Below, in pieces: positions 41,691 to 49,611 of a stretch of 64,000 nt of DNA. The stretch is from Bdellovibrio sp. KM01 (GTDB lineage Bacteria > Bdellovibrionota > Bdellovibrionia > Bdellovibrionales > Bdellovibrionaceae), in contig NZ_CP058348.1 in NCBI RefSeq assembly GCF_013752535.1, positions 3,224,001-3,288,000 of the forward strand, given 5' to 3'. Within the stretch, counting starts at the first letter, position 1. Every line of letters starts with the position of its first letter. A program made the translations under genes and the position numbers. Under the pieces are notes generated by a model, which ran no database searches, had not been told where the DNA came from, and worked only from the letters and a program-made list of their open reading frames with translations.

Positions 41691-42671
41691 ATGAAAAAGA
41701 AAACTTATACAATCGGTTTTGATTTAGGTGGAACTAAACTTGCGGCAGCTCTTCTGGATAACTCTGGAAATATGCTGGATTTCGTAAAAGTACCGGTCGA
41801 TATGAAGCGCGAGGGCTCGGCCCAAAAAACTCAACAGCGCGTGATTCATCTGATTTCTGATATCGCTCAAGATTTCAAAAAACGTTTTCCCAAAGAAACA
41901 GCACCCTCTGTGTTTAAAGGTATTGGTCTTGCCAGTGCGGGTCCTTTGAATGCTGAAGAAGGAAAACTTTTGCACCCGGTGAATTACCCAGGTTGGAAAG
42001 TTGTTCCTATTCGTGATTTAGTAGAAAAAGAAATTAACAAAAACGGTTTTAAAACCAAAGTGTACTTCCAACATGACGCCACAGCTGCGGCCCTTGCAGA
42101 GGGATGGGTTGGTGGAGCACAAGGCATGAAGTCCTTTGCTGTTGTGACAACAGGAACGGGCGTGGGTACAGGTATTATCTTTAATGGAATGCCTTGCCAA
42201 AGCGGTGGCATGGGCTCTGAATGCGGGCACTTCGTAATCGATATGCCCGGTCTTAAAGCGAATCCTGATAAAATTCATCACTATACTGTGGAAGGTCTCT
42301 CCTCGGGCACGGGACTTTTACGTCGCGCCAAAGAAATGGGTTTCACTGGAAACTCCGTCGAACAACTGGTTGAGACAAAAGATCCAAAGTACGATGTCTT
42401 GTTTGCAGATATGGCTTTTGCGTTGGCAAGTCTGTGCCACAATCTTTCCATCGCCTTTAACTTGGAAAAAATCTTTATCAGCGGCGGTTTGATTAAAATC
42501 AAAGATCTGTTCTTCAAAGATTTGAAAGCGAACTATTCAAGAACCATTCGTCAGATCAATACGGATCTTGAATGCAAAATTGAAATCGCAAAAACCAAAA
42601 ATAATGCGGGCGTTTTGGGTGCGGGTTATCTTCCCCACCTTTATGGTAAACCGGCTCGCAAAACGAAATAG
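41691..42671 (+). CDS. ROK-family sugar kinase (probable glucokinase)
   Basis: 326 residues. The phosphate loop FDLGGTKLAAALLD, the second ATP motif VTTGTGVGTGIIF and catalytic Asp in HDATAAALAE fit ROK sugar kinases. The zinc site common in the family (CxCGxxGCxE) is missing here: after SECGHFVID the sequence runs MPGLKANPDKIHHYT, so few of its Cys remain. It closes the maltodextrin operon, so glucose from amylase/maltodextrin is the obvious substrate. Followed by a terminator. Confidence 0.85.
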   Translation: MKKKTYTIGFDLGGTKLAAALLDNSGNMLDFVKVPVDMKREGSAQKTQQRVIHLISDIAQDFKKRFPKETAPSVFKGIGLASAGPLNAEEGKLLHPVNYPGWKVVPIRDLVEKEINKNGFKTKVYFQHDATAAALAEGWVGGAQGMKSFAVVTTGTGVGTGIIFNGMPCQSGGMGSECGHFVIDMPGLKANPDKIHHYTVEGLSSGTGLLRRAKEMGFTGNSVEQLVETKDPKYDVLFADMAFALASLCHNLSIAFNLEKIFISGGLIKIKDLFFKDLKANYSRTIRQINTDLECKIEIAKTKNNAGVLGAGYLPHLYGKPARKTK

Positions 42672-42702
42672 ACTTTTTCGAATAACAATCCCAAAAATCC
42701 AC

Positions 42703-42735
42703 ACCCAGGGGCAATCTTCCTCTGGGTTTTTTATT
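42703..42735 (+). terminator. Terminator of the maltodextrin operon
   Basis: ACCCAGGGG/CCTCTGGGT stem (nine pairs, one G-T) with loop CAATCTT, followed by TTTTTATTTT. Confidence 0.85.
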
Positions 42736-42822
42736 TTGCCAGCCTCAGCTGTCATTAATTCAATTCTGACCGAATTTCAGTCTAGGTCTGCTCTTTGCAA
42801 TTCAGTTTTGCAAGGAGGCTGT

Positions 42823-43434
42823 ATGGTAACTCACAAGACAAACCCATCTCATCCAGAAGACATTGTCCAGCTGATCAAGAAAGATCATAAGCCTTTGAAG
42901 GTGTTGCTGGGAATTCTAAAGAACGAAAATGTCGCCATCACTGAAAAACGCGCCGCTTTTACAGAGTTCGCTCCCCTGTTGGAGGCCCACGCCAAACCTG
43001 AAGAAGACACCTGGTATACGTCTTTAAAGCGCGAACACCCGATGGAAGTTCAGGGCATGGAAGGCGACCTGGAACACCGACTTTCAGATCAAATTTGTAA
43101 GGACATGAAAAAAACCGTCGACGACAAATCCTTTATGGCAAAAGCCAAAGTATTGGCTGAACTCGTCGAGCACCACATCAAGGAAGAAGAAATGGAAATG
43201 CTGCCGGAATACGAAAAGTATGCAACCTTGGATGAGCGAATTGAACTCGGTCATCGATATCTTGAATTACAACAAGAAATTGAAAACCGACAATACAAGG
43301 AAAGCCATAAGTTTCCATCGTCAGTATTGGATAACATTCAGGGTAAAGTCGGCGTGCCGATTTTGCTATATATCCTCGGAGTTCCAGGATTTGTTGTTAT
43401 CCTGCTCTGGTTTTTCTTCTTCCGCGGGGAATAA
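42823..43434 (+). CDS. Hemerythrin-like (HHE) protein with C-terminal membrane helix
   Basis: 203 residues from the ATG at 42823, which has a perfect AAGGAGG five bases upstream; the open frame goes back to 42568 but overlaps the kinase gene and has no support. The helical HHE domain shows HKPLKVLLG, LEAHAKPEEDTWY and VEHHIKEEEMEMLPEY, the His/Glu ligands of a di-iron centre. A C-terminal helix (VPILLYILGVPGFVVILLWF) anchors it in the membrane with the domain in the cytoplasm. Such proteins bind oxygen or NO or handle iron; which one cannot be told. Confidence 0.85.
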   Translation: MVTHKTNPSHPEDIVQLIKKDHKPLKVLLGILKNENVAITEKRAAFTEFAPLLEAHAKPEEDTWYTSLKREHPMEVQGMEGDLEHRLSDQICKDMKKTVDDKSFMAKAKVLAELVEHHIKEEEMEMLPEYEKYATLDERIELGHRYLELQQEIENRQYKESHKFPSSVLDNIQGKVGVPILLYILGVPGFVVILLWFFFFRGE

Positions 43435-43472
43435 AAAAAAGGGAGCCCCAGTGCGTGGGGCTCCCTTTTTTC
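43433..43472. terminator. Bidirectional terminator between hemerythrin-like gene and pgi
   Basis: GGGAGCCCC/GGGGCTCCC nine-bp stem (43441-43449, 43457-43465), flanked by eight A on one side and TTTTTT on the other. Confidence 0.92.
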
Positions 43473-43480
43473 CTCTATTT

Positions 43481-43499
43481 ACGATTTTCGATTTTCGCG
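43481..43499 (-). repeat. CGCGAAAATCG tract, second copy
   Basis: Reverse complement reads CGCGAAAATCGAAAATCGT, as in 16084-16114. It lies between the terminator and the pgi stop. Confidence 0.45.
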
Positions 43500-43512
43500 T
43501 ATCTAAGTCAGA

Positions 43513-44727
43513 CTACTTTTTAAGCTTAGCCTTAGCCAAGATTTTACCCGCTTCAACACCTGGTTGATTGAAAGCATCAATTTTCAAGTACTCGCCCAAG
43601 CCTGCAACAACCAATTGCCAGAACATGAACAAGTAACCCAAAGTTTCTTCATCCAATGCTTTGGCTTTTAAAGTCATAGTAGAAACACCGTTTGCAACCA
43701 GGGCTTCTTGAGTTGCCAAAGCCTCTGCTCTTAGCAATTCACCCATCGTGCGACCTTGCAGATCCATAGTTTCTTTGAACTGGGCATTTTTAATACGCAT
43801 AGAGCCGCCTTCAGCTTCGTCTACACGTTGGAAAATGACGAATTTATCTTTCGTGCCTTCCATTACCTGTTGCAAGATCGAGTGCTGATCAGAAGCTCCA
43901 ATCGCTGCAATCGGAGTACTTACGCGAGGCGCGGGAGTCCCTGCGCGAGTCACAGGTTTCCCCAAAGACTCTGCCCACAACTGAGCATACCAGCCGCCGA
44001 AATCTTTCATGCGAGAGTTATAAGACCATAACAATGTGATCCACTCTTCACGGCCATAGGATTGAACCACTTGAGCCATTGTTTGGGTCACCGTCGCTGT
44101 GTCTAATAAAGCGCGCTTTGCACCAACACGGAATTTTTCCAAATCCAAGCCCAAGAATGCAGCCGGGAACATACCTACCGGAGAAAGAACAGAAAAACGG
44201 CCGCCCACGTCTACGGGGATTTCACATTCAGGTACTTTGTGCTTGCGTGCCCAGTCAGTCAGGGAGCTTGATTTCGTTTCAGAGATCACGATTGAGTTAG
44301 AAGCAAGGTGAAGACCCTCATCTTTGTAAACTTGATCCAAAAGTTCCAAAGCACACAAAGACTCAATTGTCGTTCCGCTCTTGGAGATAAACGCCCAGGC
44401 AACGTCTTTCAAGTCACCCAACTCATCGATCAAAGTTTCGAAAACCAGGGCATCCACATTATCAACAAAGAACATGTTGTTGGCGTTGAAGACTTCTGCG
44501 ATCACGCGAGTTCCCAAAGAACTTCCACCCAAGCCGACGATAACCAATTTTTTAAATTTAGAAGACATCTCCGAGCCGGCTTTGTGGGATTGTTGCCACA
44601 AGTTGATGCGCTCTACGAGTTGCGGGAAACCAATTTCTTTTCTTTGCAAAAACAATTTCAAAGAAGATTGGCATTCCTGAATAAGATTTTCGGGATTTGT
44701 ATGATTCGCCTGCGTGATTTCCAACAT
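43513..44727 (-). CDS. pgi: Glucose-6-phosphate isomerase
   Basis: 404 residues from the ATG at 44727 (GGAAAGAG upstream; a TTG at 44745 is in frame but follows no site). Interconverts glucose-6-P and fructose-6-P. Motifs: VIVGLGGSSLGTRVI, FISKSGTTIES and the C-terminal FNQPGVEAGK with catalytic Lys. It is shorter than E. coli Pgi (549) and closer to the short bacterial type. It connects the neighbouring sugar kinase to glycolysis. Last gene of a minus-strand group with the metallophosphoesterase and coiled-coil genes. Confidence 0.93.
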   Translation of the reverse strand: MLEITQANHTNPENLIQECQSSLKLFLQRKEIGFPQLVERINLWQQSHKAGSEMSSKFKKLVIVGLGGSSLGTRVIAEVFNANNMFFVDNVDALVFETLIDELGDLKDVAWAFISKSGTTIESLCALELLDQVYKDEGLHLASNSIVISETKSSSLTDWARKHKVPECEIPVDVGGRFSVLSPVGMFPAAFLGLDLEKFRVGAKRALLDTATVTQTMAQVVQSYGREEWITLLWSYNSRMKDFGGWYAQLWAESLGKPVTRAGTPAPRVSTPIAAIGASDQHSILQQVMEGTKDKFVIFQRVDEAEGGSMRIKNAQFKETMDLQGRTMGELLRAEALATQEALVANGVSTMTLKAKALDEETLGYLFMFWQLVVAGLGEYLKIDAFNQPGVEAGKILAKAKLKK

Positions 44728-44763
44728 CGTGATTTCTCTTTCCAACAGAGTTTGTCGGAAAAA

Positions 44764-45909
44764 TTACGAAATCGCGACGTCTTCCTCGATACGATGATAT
44801 CCGTTCCACTCTTTCAGACGTCCACGGGGGCGTCCGCCGTCTTCAGGATATTCAATCAAGCAATAGGTCAGTTTCGTGATTTTTCCAAGAGACACGATAT
44901 CTAAAGAAGTGATCTCAGTCCACGTTCCTGTATTAAAATATTCTTTGTGTTCCGACCATTGCCTGTATTGGTACACATGGGTGTGCCCAAAGACCACAGT
45001 ATGCACTCTGTCATCGTGAAGGATTTTACGCGCCGACTCACTCAAATCCGGAAAGATCGCGCTTTCCAGGATAACCTGGATAATCCTCTTCAGAGGCCAA
45101 TGACGGCGGCTGTCCTTAACAAACACGCTCCTTAAAAAGTAGCGGTTTGCCATGAAAAAGCCACGCACCAAGCTCATGGTTTCATTTACCAGCGCCCAGC
45201 GCAGCATTTTACCAAACGGACGAATCTTATCCACATGGGGATACGTCTGTTTGATTTTCAATACGACTTCCAAAAAGAAGTGAGAACCAAATGGCAGATT
45301 CAAGATCGGCTCCACCAAGTTCTTTTTTAGAAAGAATTTTTTGGGGTCCATACGATTCGCAGCTTCATGCATGTGCCCGTGCTCAATGTGAACACCATCA
45401 AAGAAATAAACGATGTTTTTAAAGCGCACCGGCGCACCAATCACTTGATTCACGTAGGCACGGCAAGCAGGCCACAACATTCCCTGATCGTGATTGCCGA
45501 CGATATAGGTGATGGACTTTCCTGGTTTGGCAGCGAATTCGGCCATGGCTTTAAAGACGTTTTCGTGGCCTTTCACGATGTCTTTTAGAATATCCAGGGT
45601 CACAGCTTCGGTAATGACTGAAAGGAAGTGCCCTTTGTAATCACATTGAAGAAAGTTAAAAAAGTCACCGTTGATGATTAGTTCAACTTCGTAATCGCGG
45701 TAAACTCCGGTAGAGTAGTAATGAATGAATTCAACCAGTTTATCGCCGTAATAGAATTCCTCGAGCGAATTGATCCCACCCTCAGCCAATAAGCGTCCTT
45801 TGCCCAGATGCAAATCGCTGATAACCACCTTGATTTTTTTTACTGGTGCGGGTTTTGCGACGACTGCCAAGCCGTCGCTGACTTCCGCTGGTGATGTGGT
45901 GGACTCCAT
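44764..45909 (-). CDS. Calcineurin-like metallophosphoesterase
   Basis: 381 residues without a signal peptide. All metal-binding blocks are present: VVISDLHLGKGR (Asp32, His34), LIINGDFFNFLQ, YIVGNHDQ, IEHGHMHE and VVFGHTHVYQY. The layout, with a long helical insert after GNHD, resembles LpxH/UDP-diacylglucosamine-type and related membrane-associated phosphoesterases, but the match is not close enough to name a substrate. AGGA lies five bases before the ATG; the upstream coiled-coil gene ends six bases before it. Confidence 0.85.
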   Translation of the reverse strand: MESTTSPAEVSDGLAVVAKPAPVKKIKVVISDLHLGKGRLLAEGGINSLEEFYYGDKLVEFIHYYSTGVYRDYEVELIINGDFFNFLQCDYKGHFLSVITEAVTLDILKDIVKGHENVFKAMAEFAAKPGKSITYIVGNHDQGMLWPACRAYVNQVIGAPVRFKNIVYFFDGVHIEHGHMHEAANRMDPKKFFLKKNLVEPILNLPFGSHFFLEVVLKIKQTYPHVDKIRPFGKMLRWALVNETMSLVRGFFMANRYFLRSVFVKDSRRHWPLKRIIQVILESAIFPDLSESARKILHDDRVHTVVFGHTHVYQYRQWSEHKEYFNTGTWTEITSLDIVSLGKITKLTYCLIEYPEDGGRPRGRLKEWNGYHRIEEDVAIS

Positions 45910-45915
45910 GAATTC

Positions 45916-47313
45916 CTACTCAGCCTTCTTGAGTGGAACAGGTCCGCCTTCCTCTTTGACTTCCAAATTAGAAAGGGCCAAACGTAGAGCACGCTCTGTA
46001 CGTTTGAATTGGTCCTGATTCCCCTCGATCGTCTTGTTCAACTCAAGACATTTATTTCTATAATTATCGAGTTCCTGGGAAAGCTGATCAATCTTTCTTT
46101 TCTGGTCAAGGATATACTCATCTTTGGACCGAACTAACGCGGCCTTCTCTGCACGCAAAAGCTCTAGACGATTTTCCAGTTCGCGTTCACGAACACGGAT
46201 CTTTTTGAAATCTGATTTTAGTCTGGTTTCCAGCTCTTCGACTTTAACGCGAGCTTTGGCCACTTCGTTTTCCTTGTACTGAAGGTTGCCCTTCAGGATC
46301 AAGATCTCGCTTTGGAAAGATTCACGGTCTTCCGCTTTCTCTTTTTCCACCGCCACGATGCGCACACCCAGTTCGTCTGTACGAGCGCGAATGATCTCCC
46401 CGGCGGAAGCCAGTTCTTCATTTTCACTGCGCAGACTTTCAACTTCTTTTTCCAGTTCCAAGATGCGCTGTTGAGCTAGCTTCAGATTTTCTGCCTGAGC
46501 CAAGCTTGCATCCACGGAAGTCATCACGTTTGCAGAACCTGCACGGTTGCTGCCACGGAAGTTACCAACGCTGACTTTCACGTCCACGTCGTTGTTTTTA
46601 CGACCGCCCACACGGGCATTCGCAAAACCCGACACAGCCAGAGTACGATCCGCATCTGTACCAGCACCGGAAGTCATTTTCGAATTTGTTAAATTCAAAT
46701 CTTGAATCGAAACCGTTTTATCTTCTTTTTGACTGTCCCCTAGCGAGGCCGCCAAATTGTCCACCGGACTTGTAAAGTCATCCTGGTAGTTCGAAGATGA
46801 AGCCGGCACATAGTGCTCCTCTGATGGAGTTGGCATTTCTACCACGACATCATCGGGCTCATCATCAATGCTATCGGCAGATTGATAACCGCCATCCGCG
46901 GAAGGACCTTGATAAGGTTCTTCGACAGGCATTTCGTATGTTGGATATTTTGGGCGAGGAGGTAAGTCAAAGCCCACCGGCTTTTCGCCATCTAACAACT
47001 CATCACCGGAAGCAAATTCTTCCACACCGTGAGCGGCATAGTCATCGTCAGCCTGATGGCTGGTGTATTCTTCTGCTCCACCTGGGAATTCAGAAGCATC
47101 GATTTCGGCACCGACATCTTTTTCCAGGCCAGCCCACATATCTTCACTCCCGTCTGCATCTGCAGATGGGGTCTGATGGAAATTCGTTGGCTCTTCGCCG
47201 GAAACTTTCCCATCTTTATGAAACGACGCATCCTCTTGAATACCGCGGACATCGTCCATCAGTGATTCAATCAGGTTTTCCGCCGCTGAAGATTTCTTTT
47301 TTCGTTTCGACAT
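45916..47313 (-). CDS. Acidic protein with long C-terminal coiled coil
   Basis: 465 residues. The N-terminal 200 are acidic and low-complexity, probably disordered (ADADGSEDMW, DDEPDDVVVEMP). A central stretch holds DKTVSIQDL and DRTLAVSGF, each a Thr with acidic/basic residue before and hydrophobic at +3, like FHA-binding sites. Residues about 265-455 are a continuous heptad coiled coil (LKLAQQRILELEKEVESLRS and on). It is cytoplasmic by composition. It resembles motility/scaffold proteins of the delta-proteobacteria in general design, but I do not recognise the family. Confidence 0.75.
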   Translation of the reverse strand: MSKRKKKSSAAENLIESLMDDVRGIQEDASFHKDGKVSGEEPTNFHQTPSADADGSEDMWAGLEKDVGAEIDASEFPGGAEEYTSHQADDDYAAHGVEEFASGDELLDGEKPVGFDLPPRPKYPTYEMPVEEPYQGPSADGGYQSADSIDDEPDDVVVEMPTPSEEHYVPASSSNYQDDFTSPVDNLAASLGDSQKEDKTVSIQDLNLTNSKMTSGAGTDADRTLAVSGFANARVGGRKNNDVDVKVSVGNFRGSNRAGSANVMTSVDASLAQAENLKLAQQRILELEKEVESLRSENEELASAGEIIRARTDELGVRIVAVEKEKAEDRESFQSEILILKGNLQYKENEVAKARVKVEELETRLKSDFKKIRVRERELENRLELLRAEKAALVRSKDEYILDQKRKIDQLSQELDNYRNKCLELNKTIEGNQDQFKRTERALRLALSNLEVKEEGGPVPLKKAE

Positions 47314-47400
47314 ACTAGTGGAATTATCGGAAATTCCTCAACTTCTCTTAAGGAACTCCCACGGGATTCCATCTAACTAGAACAAGGTCCAGCCCCCAAA

Positions 47401-47522
47401 GGTACGGACACACTTTCTCCAACCTCCGCCACATCCAAACCTCATAAAACCGTCTCAATAAGATACAGGTGGTCATTGAAGAATGATGCCGATTCGCGCG
47501 GTGGAGAAAGTGTGTCCGTACC
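47401..47522. repeat. Inverted pair of the GGTACGGACACACTTTC element
   Basis: GGTACGGACACACTTTCTCC at 47401-47420 and its reverse complement at 47503-47522, about 80 bases apart, in the gap between the coiled-coil gene and ohrR. The two arms are identical over at least 20 bases. The arrangement resembles a REP/BIME pair. Confidence 0.65.
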
Positions 47523-47556
47523 TTGTGGCGCAGGACCCCGATTGTATTAAATATAG

Positions 47557-47583
47557 ATTGTACACAATTTAATTGCACACAAT
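47557..47583. promoter_or_regulatory. Double OhrR operator
   Basis: ATTGTACACAAT (47557-47568) and ATTGCACACAAT (47572-47583), each a near palindrome, 15 bases apart. The first is very close to the known OhrR box of other bacteria. They lie 25-50 bases before ohrR, so the regulator should repress its own operon. Confidence 0.7.
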
Positions 47584-47607
47584 ATAAATGGGAGTAAGAT
47601 TGGGTGT

Positions 47608-48060
47608 ATGAACAAGAAACTTCTCTTGCAAAATCAGCTCTGTTTTCCGATCTACGCGGCTTCGCGATTGATCACTCAGCTTTATGGTGAGCACTTTAAA
47701 GCTTTTGATCTGACTTATCCGCAGTACTTGGTATTTTTGGTTTTGTGGGAAAAGGCTCCACGCAAAGTGACGGAGATCGCAGATCTTTTGATGCTCGACA
47801 CCGGAACTGTCACTCCGTTGATCAAGCGGATGGAGAAACGGGGATGGATCGCGCGCAAACGTTCTGCCAAGGACGAACGCACAGTGGAGGTTCATCTGAC
47901 TGCTGAAGGTCGCAAGCTCGAAAAACACTTCTCCACTTTGCCCGACAAATTGCTTTGCAATGTCGATTGCAGAAAAGGTGAGCTTGAGACGCTTCACAAA
48001 ACTTTGAATAAACTTAATGAGCAAATGAAAATAACCTTAGAAGGAGGTCATCATGAGTAA
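47608..48060 (+). CDS. ohrR: MarR-family organic-peroxide sensor
   Basis: 150 residues. The N-terminal LLQNQLCFPIYAASR carries the reactive Cys12 found in all OhrR proteins, followed by the winged helix VTEIADLLMLDTGTVTPLIK and a wing with KDERTVEVHLTAEG. Two further Cys (117 and 121, LLCNVDC) could form the disulfide of the 2-Cys type. Oxidation by organic hydroperoxides should release it from the double operator upstream. It overlaps ohr by eight bases. Confidence 0.93.
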   Translation: MNKKLLLQNQLCFPIYAASRLITQLYGEHFKAFDLTYPQYLVFLVLWEKAPRKVTEIADLLMLDTGTVTPLIKRMEKRGWIARKRSAKDERTVEVHLTAEGRKLEKHFSTLPDKLLCNVDCRKGELETLHKTLNKLNEQMKITLEGGHHE

Positions 48061-48466
48061 GCTCTATACAGCAGTTGCGACCGCAACTGGCGGACGCAAC
48101 GGAAAAGTAGAAAGCTCTGACGGAGTCCTAAATCTTGAAGTACGTATTCCCAAAGAAATGGGCGGATCTGGTGGGGCCTTCACCAATCCAGAGCAGCTTT
48201 TCGCTGCCGGATACGCGGCTTGCTTTGATAGCGCGCTGAACTTCGTAGCCATGCAACAGAAAACGAAAATCACGTCTTCTGTAACGGCTGATGTGGGCAT
48301 CGGCCCTAACAACGCTGGTGGCTTCGCCCTTGCAGTTAAGCTGCGTGCGAAAATCGAAGGTGTCGAGCGTGCAATCGCTCAGCAACTTCTGGAAACTGCT
48401 CACAAGGTGTGCCCATATTCCAACGCAACTCGCGGCAATGTTCCTGTCGAGATCGAACTAGTCTAA
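48053..48466 (+). CDS. ohr: Organic hydroperoxide reductase Ohr
   Basis: 137 residues of the Ohr/OsmC fold. Reduces organic hydroperoxides to alcohols using lipoyl-type thiols. The two catalytic cysteines are Cys57 (YAACFDSAL) and Cys120 (HKVCPYSNAT); Glu47 in NPEQLFAAG and the N-terminal Arg15 complete the site. AAGGAGG lies five bases before the ATG, inside ohrR. Lipoyl-dependent regeneration links it functionally to dihydrolipoyl dehydrogenase, which is encoded at the start of the window. Followed by a terminator. Confidence 0.95.
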   Translation: MSKLYTAVATATGGRNGKVESSDGVLNLEVRIPKEMGGSGGAFTNPEQLFAAGYAACFDSALNFVAMQQKTKITSSVTADVGIGPNNAGGFALAVKLRAKIEGVERAIAQQLLETAHKVCPYSNATRGNVPVEIELV

Positions 48467-48507
48467 CCCCTCCCGTAAAAGGCAAAGACTACCTATTCAA
48501 ATAATAA

Positions 48508-48540
48508 AAAAGGCAGGGACTCCCCTGCCTTTTGCTTTTC
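48508..48540. terminator. Terminator of the ohrR-ohr operon (bidirectional)
   Basis: AGGCAGGG/CCCTGCCT stem with loop ACTC (48511-48530), TTTTGCTTTTC after it and AAAAAA before it. Confidence 0.82.
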
Positions 48541-48596
48541 CAAAAAAGTGCCTGCCGGTTTTTTGCAGAAGCACCGCGCTTGCGCACCGCACCCCC

Positions 48597-48617
48597 AAAA
48601 GGTACGGCGTACCTTTT
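48597..48617. repeat. Palindrome AAAAGGTAC-GGC-GTACCTTTT
   Basis: Perfect 9-bp inverted repeat. Its right end overlaps the stop codon of the PfkB gene. The GGTACGG core is the same as in the dispersed element, fused head to head. Confidence 0.55.
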
Positions 48618-49524
48618 AGACTGTGATGACTTTTTTGTATTCTGCTAGGCGCTTTTCCAAGTCTGGCAAAGTCACTTTCGAAAGTGCTTTTACAGAGAAA
48701 TCCTGGATCGTGTGAGACGCCATCATGGAACCCATGATGCATGCTTGTTTCAAAGTGTTCACTGTTGGAACTTCTTTTTGTGCAGCGATGTAACCGAAGA
48801 AACCACCGGCGAATGTATCACCCGCACCTGTTGGATCGATCACTGTTGGGATCGGCATGGCCGGCAAGATGAAGTAACCGGATTCTTTTGTGTACATAGC
48901 GAAACCATACTCGCCACGTTTGATAACAACGGCAGAAGGACCCATTGCCGTGATCATTGGAGCTGCAGAGATCGCGTTCGAAGCGCCCGTCAGCATTTTT
49001 GCTTCGCCCTCATTGATCAATACCAAGTTCACTTTTTTAACAACTTCAAGCAAAGCGTCTTTCTTGATGTTAATCCAAAGGTTCATTGTATCAAGACCCA
49101 CAAACTTAGGTTGTTTTACTTGAGACAAAACTTGCAACTGAAGCTCAGGAGCGATGTTTGCCAAGAATACGAATGAAGAATCTTTGTAGTGCTCTGGCAA
49201 TTGTGGATTGAAGTGTTCAAAAACGTTCAACTCTGTGTTCAAAGTTTTCGCTTCGTTCATGTCGCCTTCGTAGGAACCCGCCCAGTGGAATGTTTTACCA
49301 GGAACTTTAGAAAGACCCGCCAAATCAACGCCACGGTTGTTCAAAAGATCGTAGTCTTTTTGATCGTAGTCTTCACCCACAACGCCGACAACACGCACTT
49401 TGGAAAACAAAGATGCTGCCAAAGAGAAGTAATTCGCAGAGCCACCCAAAGCACGATCTGCTCTGCCTGATGGAGTTTGAATTGAATCGTATGCAAGGCT
49501 TCCTACTACTAAAATTTCAGACAT
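48616..49524 (-). CDS. PfkB-family carbohydrate/nucleoside kinase
   Basis: 302 residues of the ribokinase fold. PfkB signature 2, DPTGAGDTFAGGFFG, includes the catalytic Asp; the N-terminal VVGSLAYDSIQTPSG and ALGGSANYFSLAASLF match signature 1. The protein lacks a long lid insert. Substrate could be ribose, adenosine or another sugar; neighbours (ohr on one side, rlmN on the other) give no clue. ATG preceded by CGGAG. Two hairpins lie between it and rlmN upstream. Confidence 0.88.
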   Translation of the reverse strand: MSEILVVGSLAYDSIQTPSGRADRALGGSANYFSLAASLFSKVRVVGVVGEDYDQKDYDLLNNRGVDLAGLSKVPGKTFHWAGSYEGDMNEAKTLNTELNVFEHFNPQLPEHYKDSSFVFLANIAPELQLQVLSQVKQPKFVGLDTMNLWINIKKDALLEVVKKVNLVLINEGEAKMLTGASNAISAAPMITAMGPSAVVIKRGEYGFAMYTKESGYFILPAMPIPTVIDPTGAGDTFAGGFFGYIAAQKEVPTVNTLKQACIMGSMMASHTIQDFSVKALSKVTLPDLEKRLAEYKKVITV

Positions 49525-49547
49525 TTTAAATTCTCCGGGATAATTCT

Positions 49548-49566
49548 ACTCCGGCGGAGCCGGAGT
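49548..49566. repeat. ACTCC-type intergenic hairpin, copy 2
   Basis: ACTCCGGC-GGA-GCCGGAGT: a perfect 8-bp stem, 3-base loop, between rlmN and the PfkB gene. Confidence 0.6.
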
Positions 49567-49580
49567 GTAAGTCAGTACTT

Positions 49581-49604
49581 AGCGCTTCGGCTTTTCGAAG
49601 CGCT
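49581..49604. repeat. Hairpin after the rlmN stop codon
   Basis: AGCGCTTCG/CGAAGCGCT, nine perfect pairs, loop GCTTTT. Seven bases beyond the rlmN stop (minus strand). No U-run follows in that direction. Confidence 0.5.
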
Positions 49605-49611
49605 ATGAAGA

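Noticed and set aside
42568-42822. N-terminal extension of the hemerythrin-like protein
   Set aside because: Overlaps the ROK kinase gene and the terminator; ATG at 42823 has a perfect AAGGAGG.
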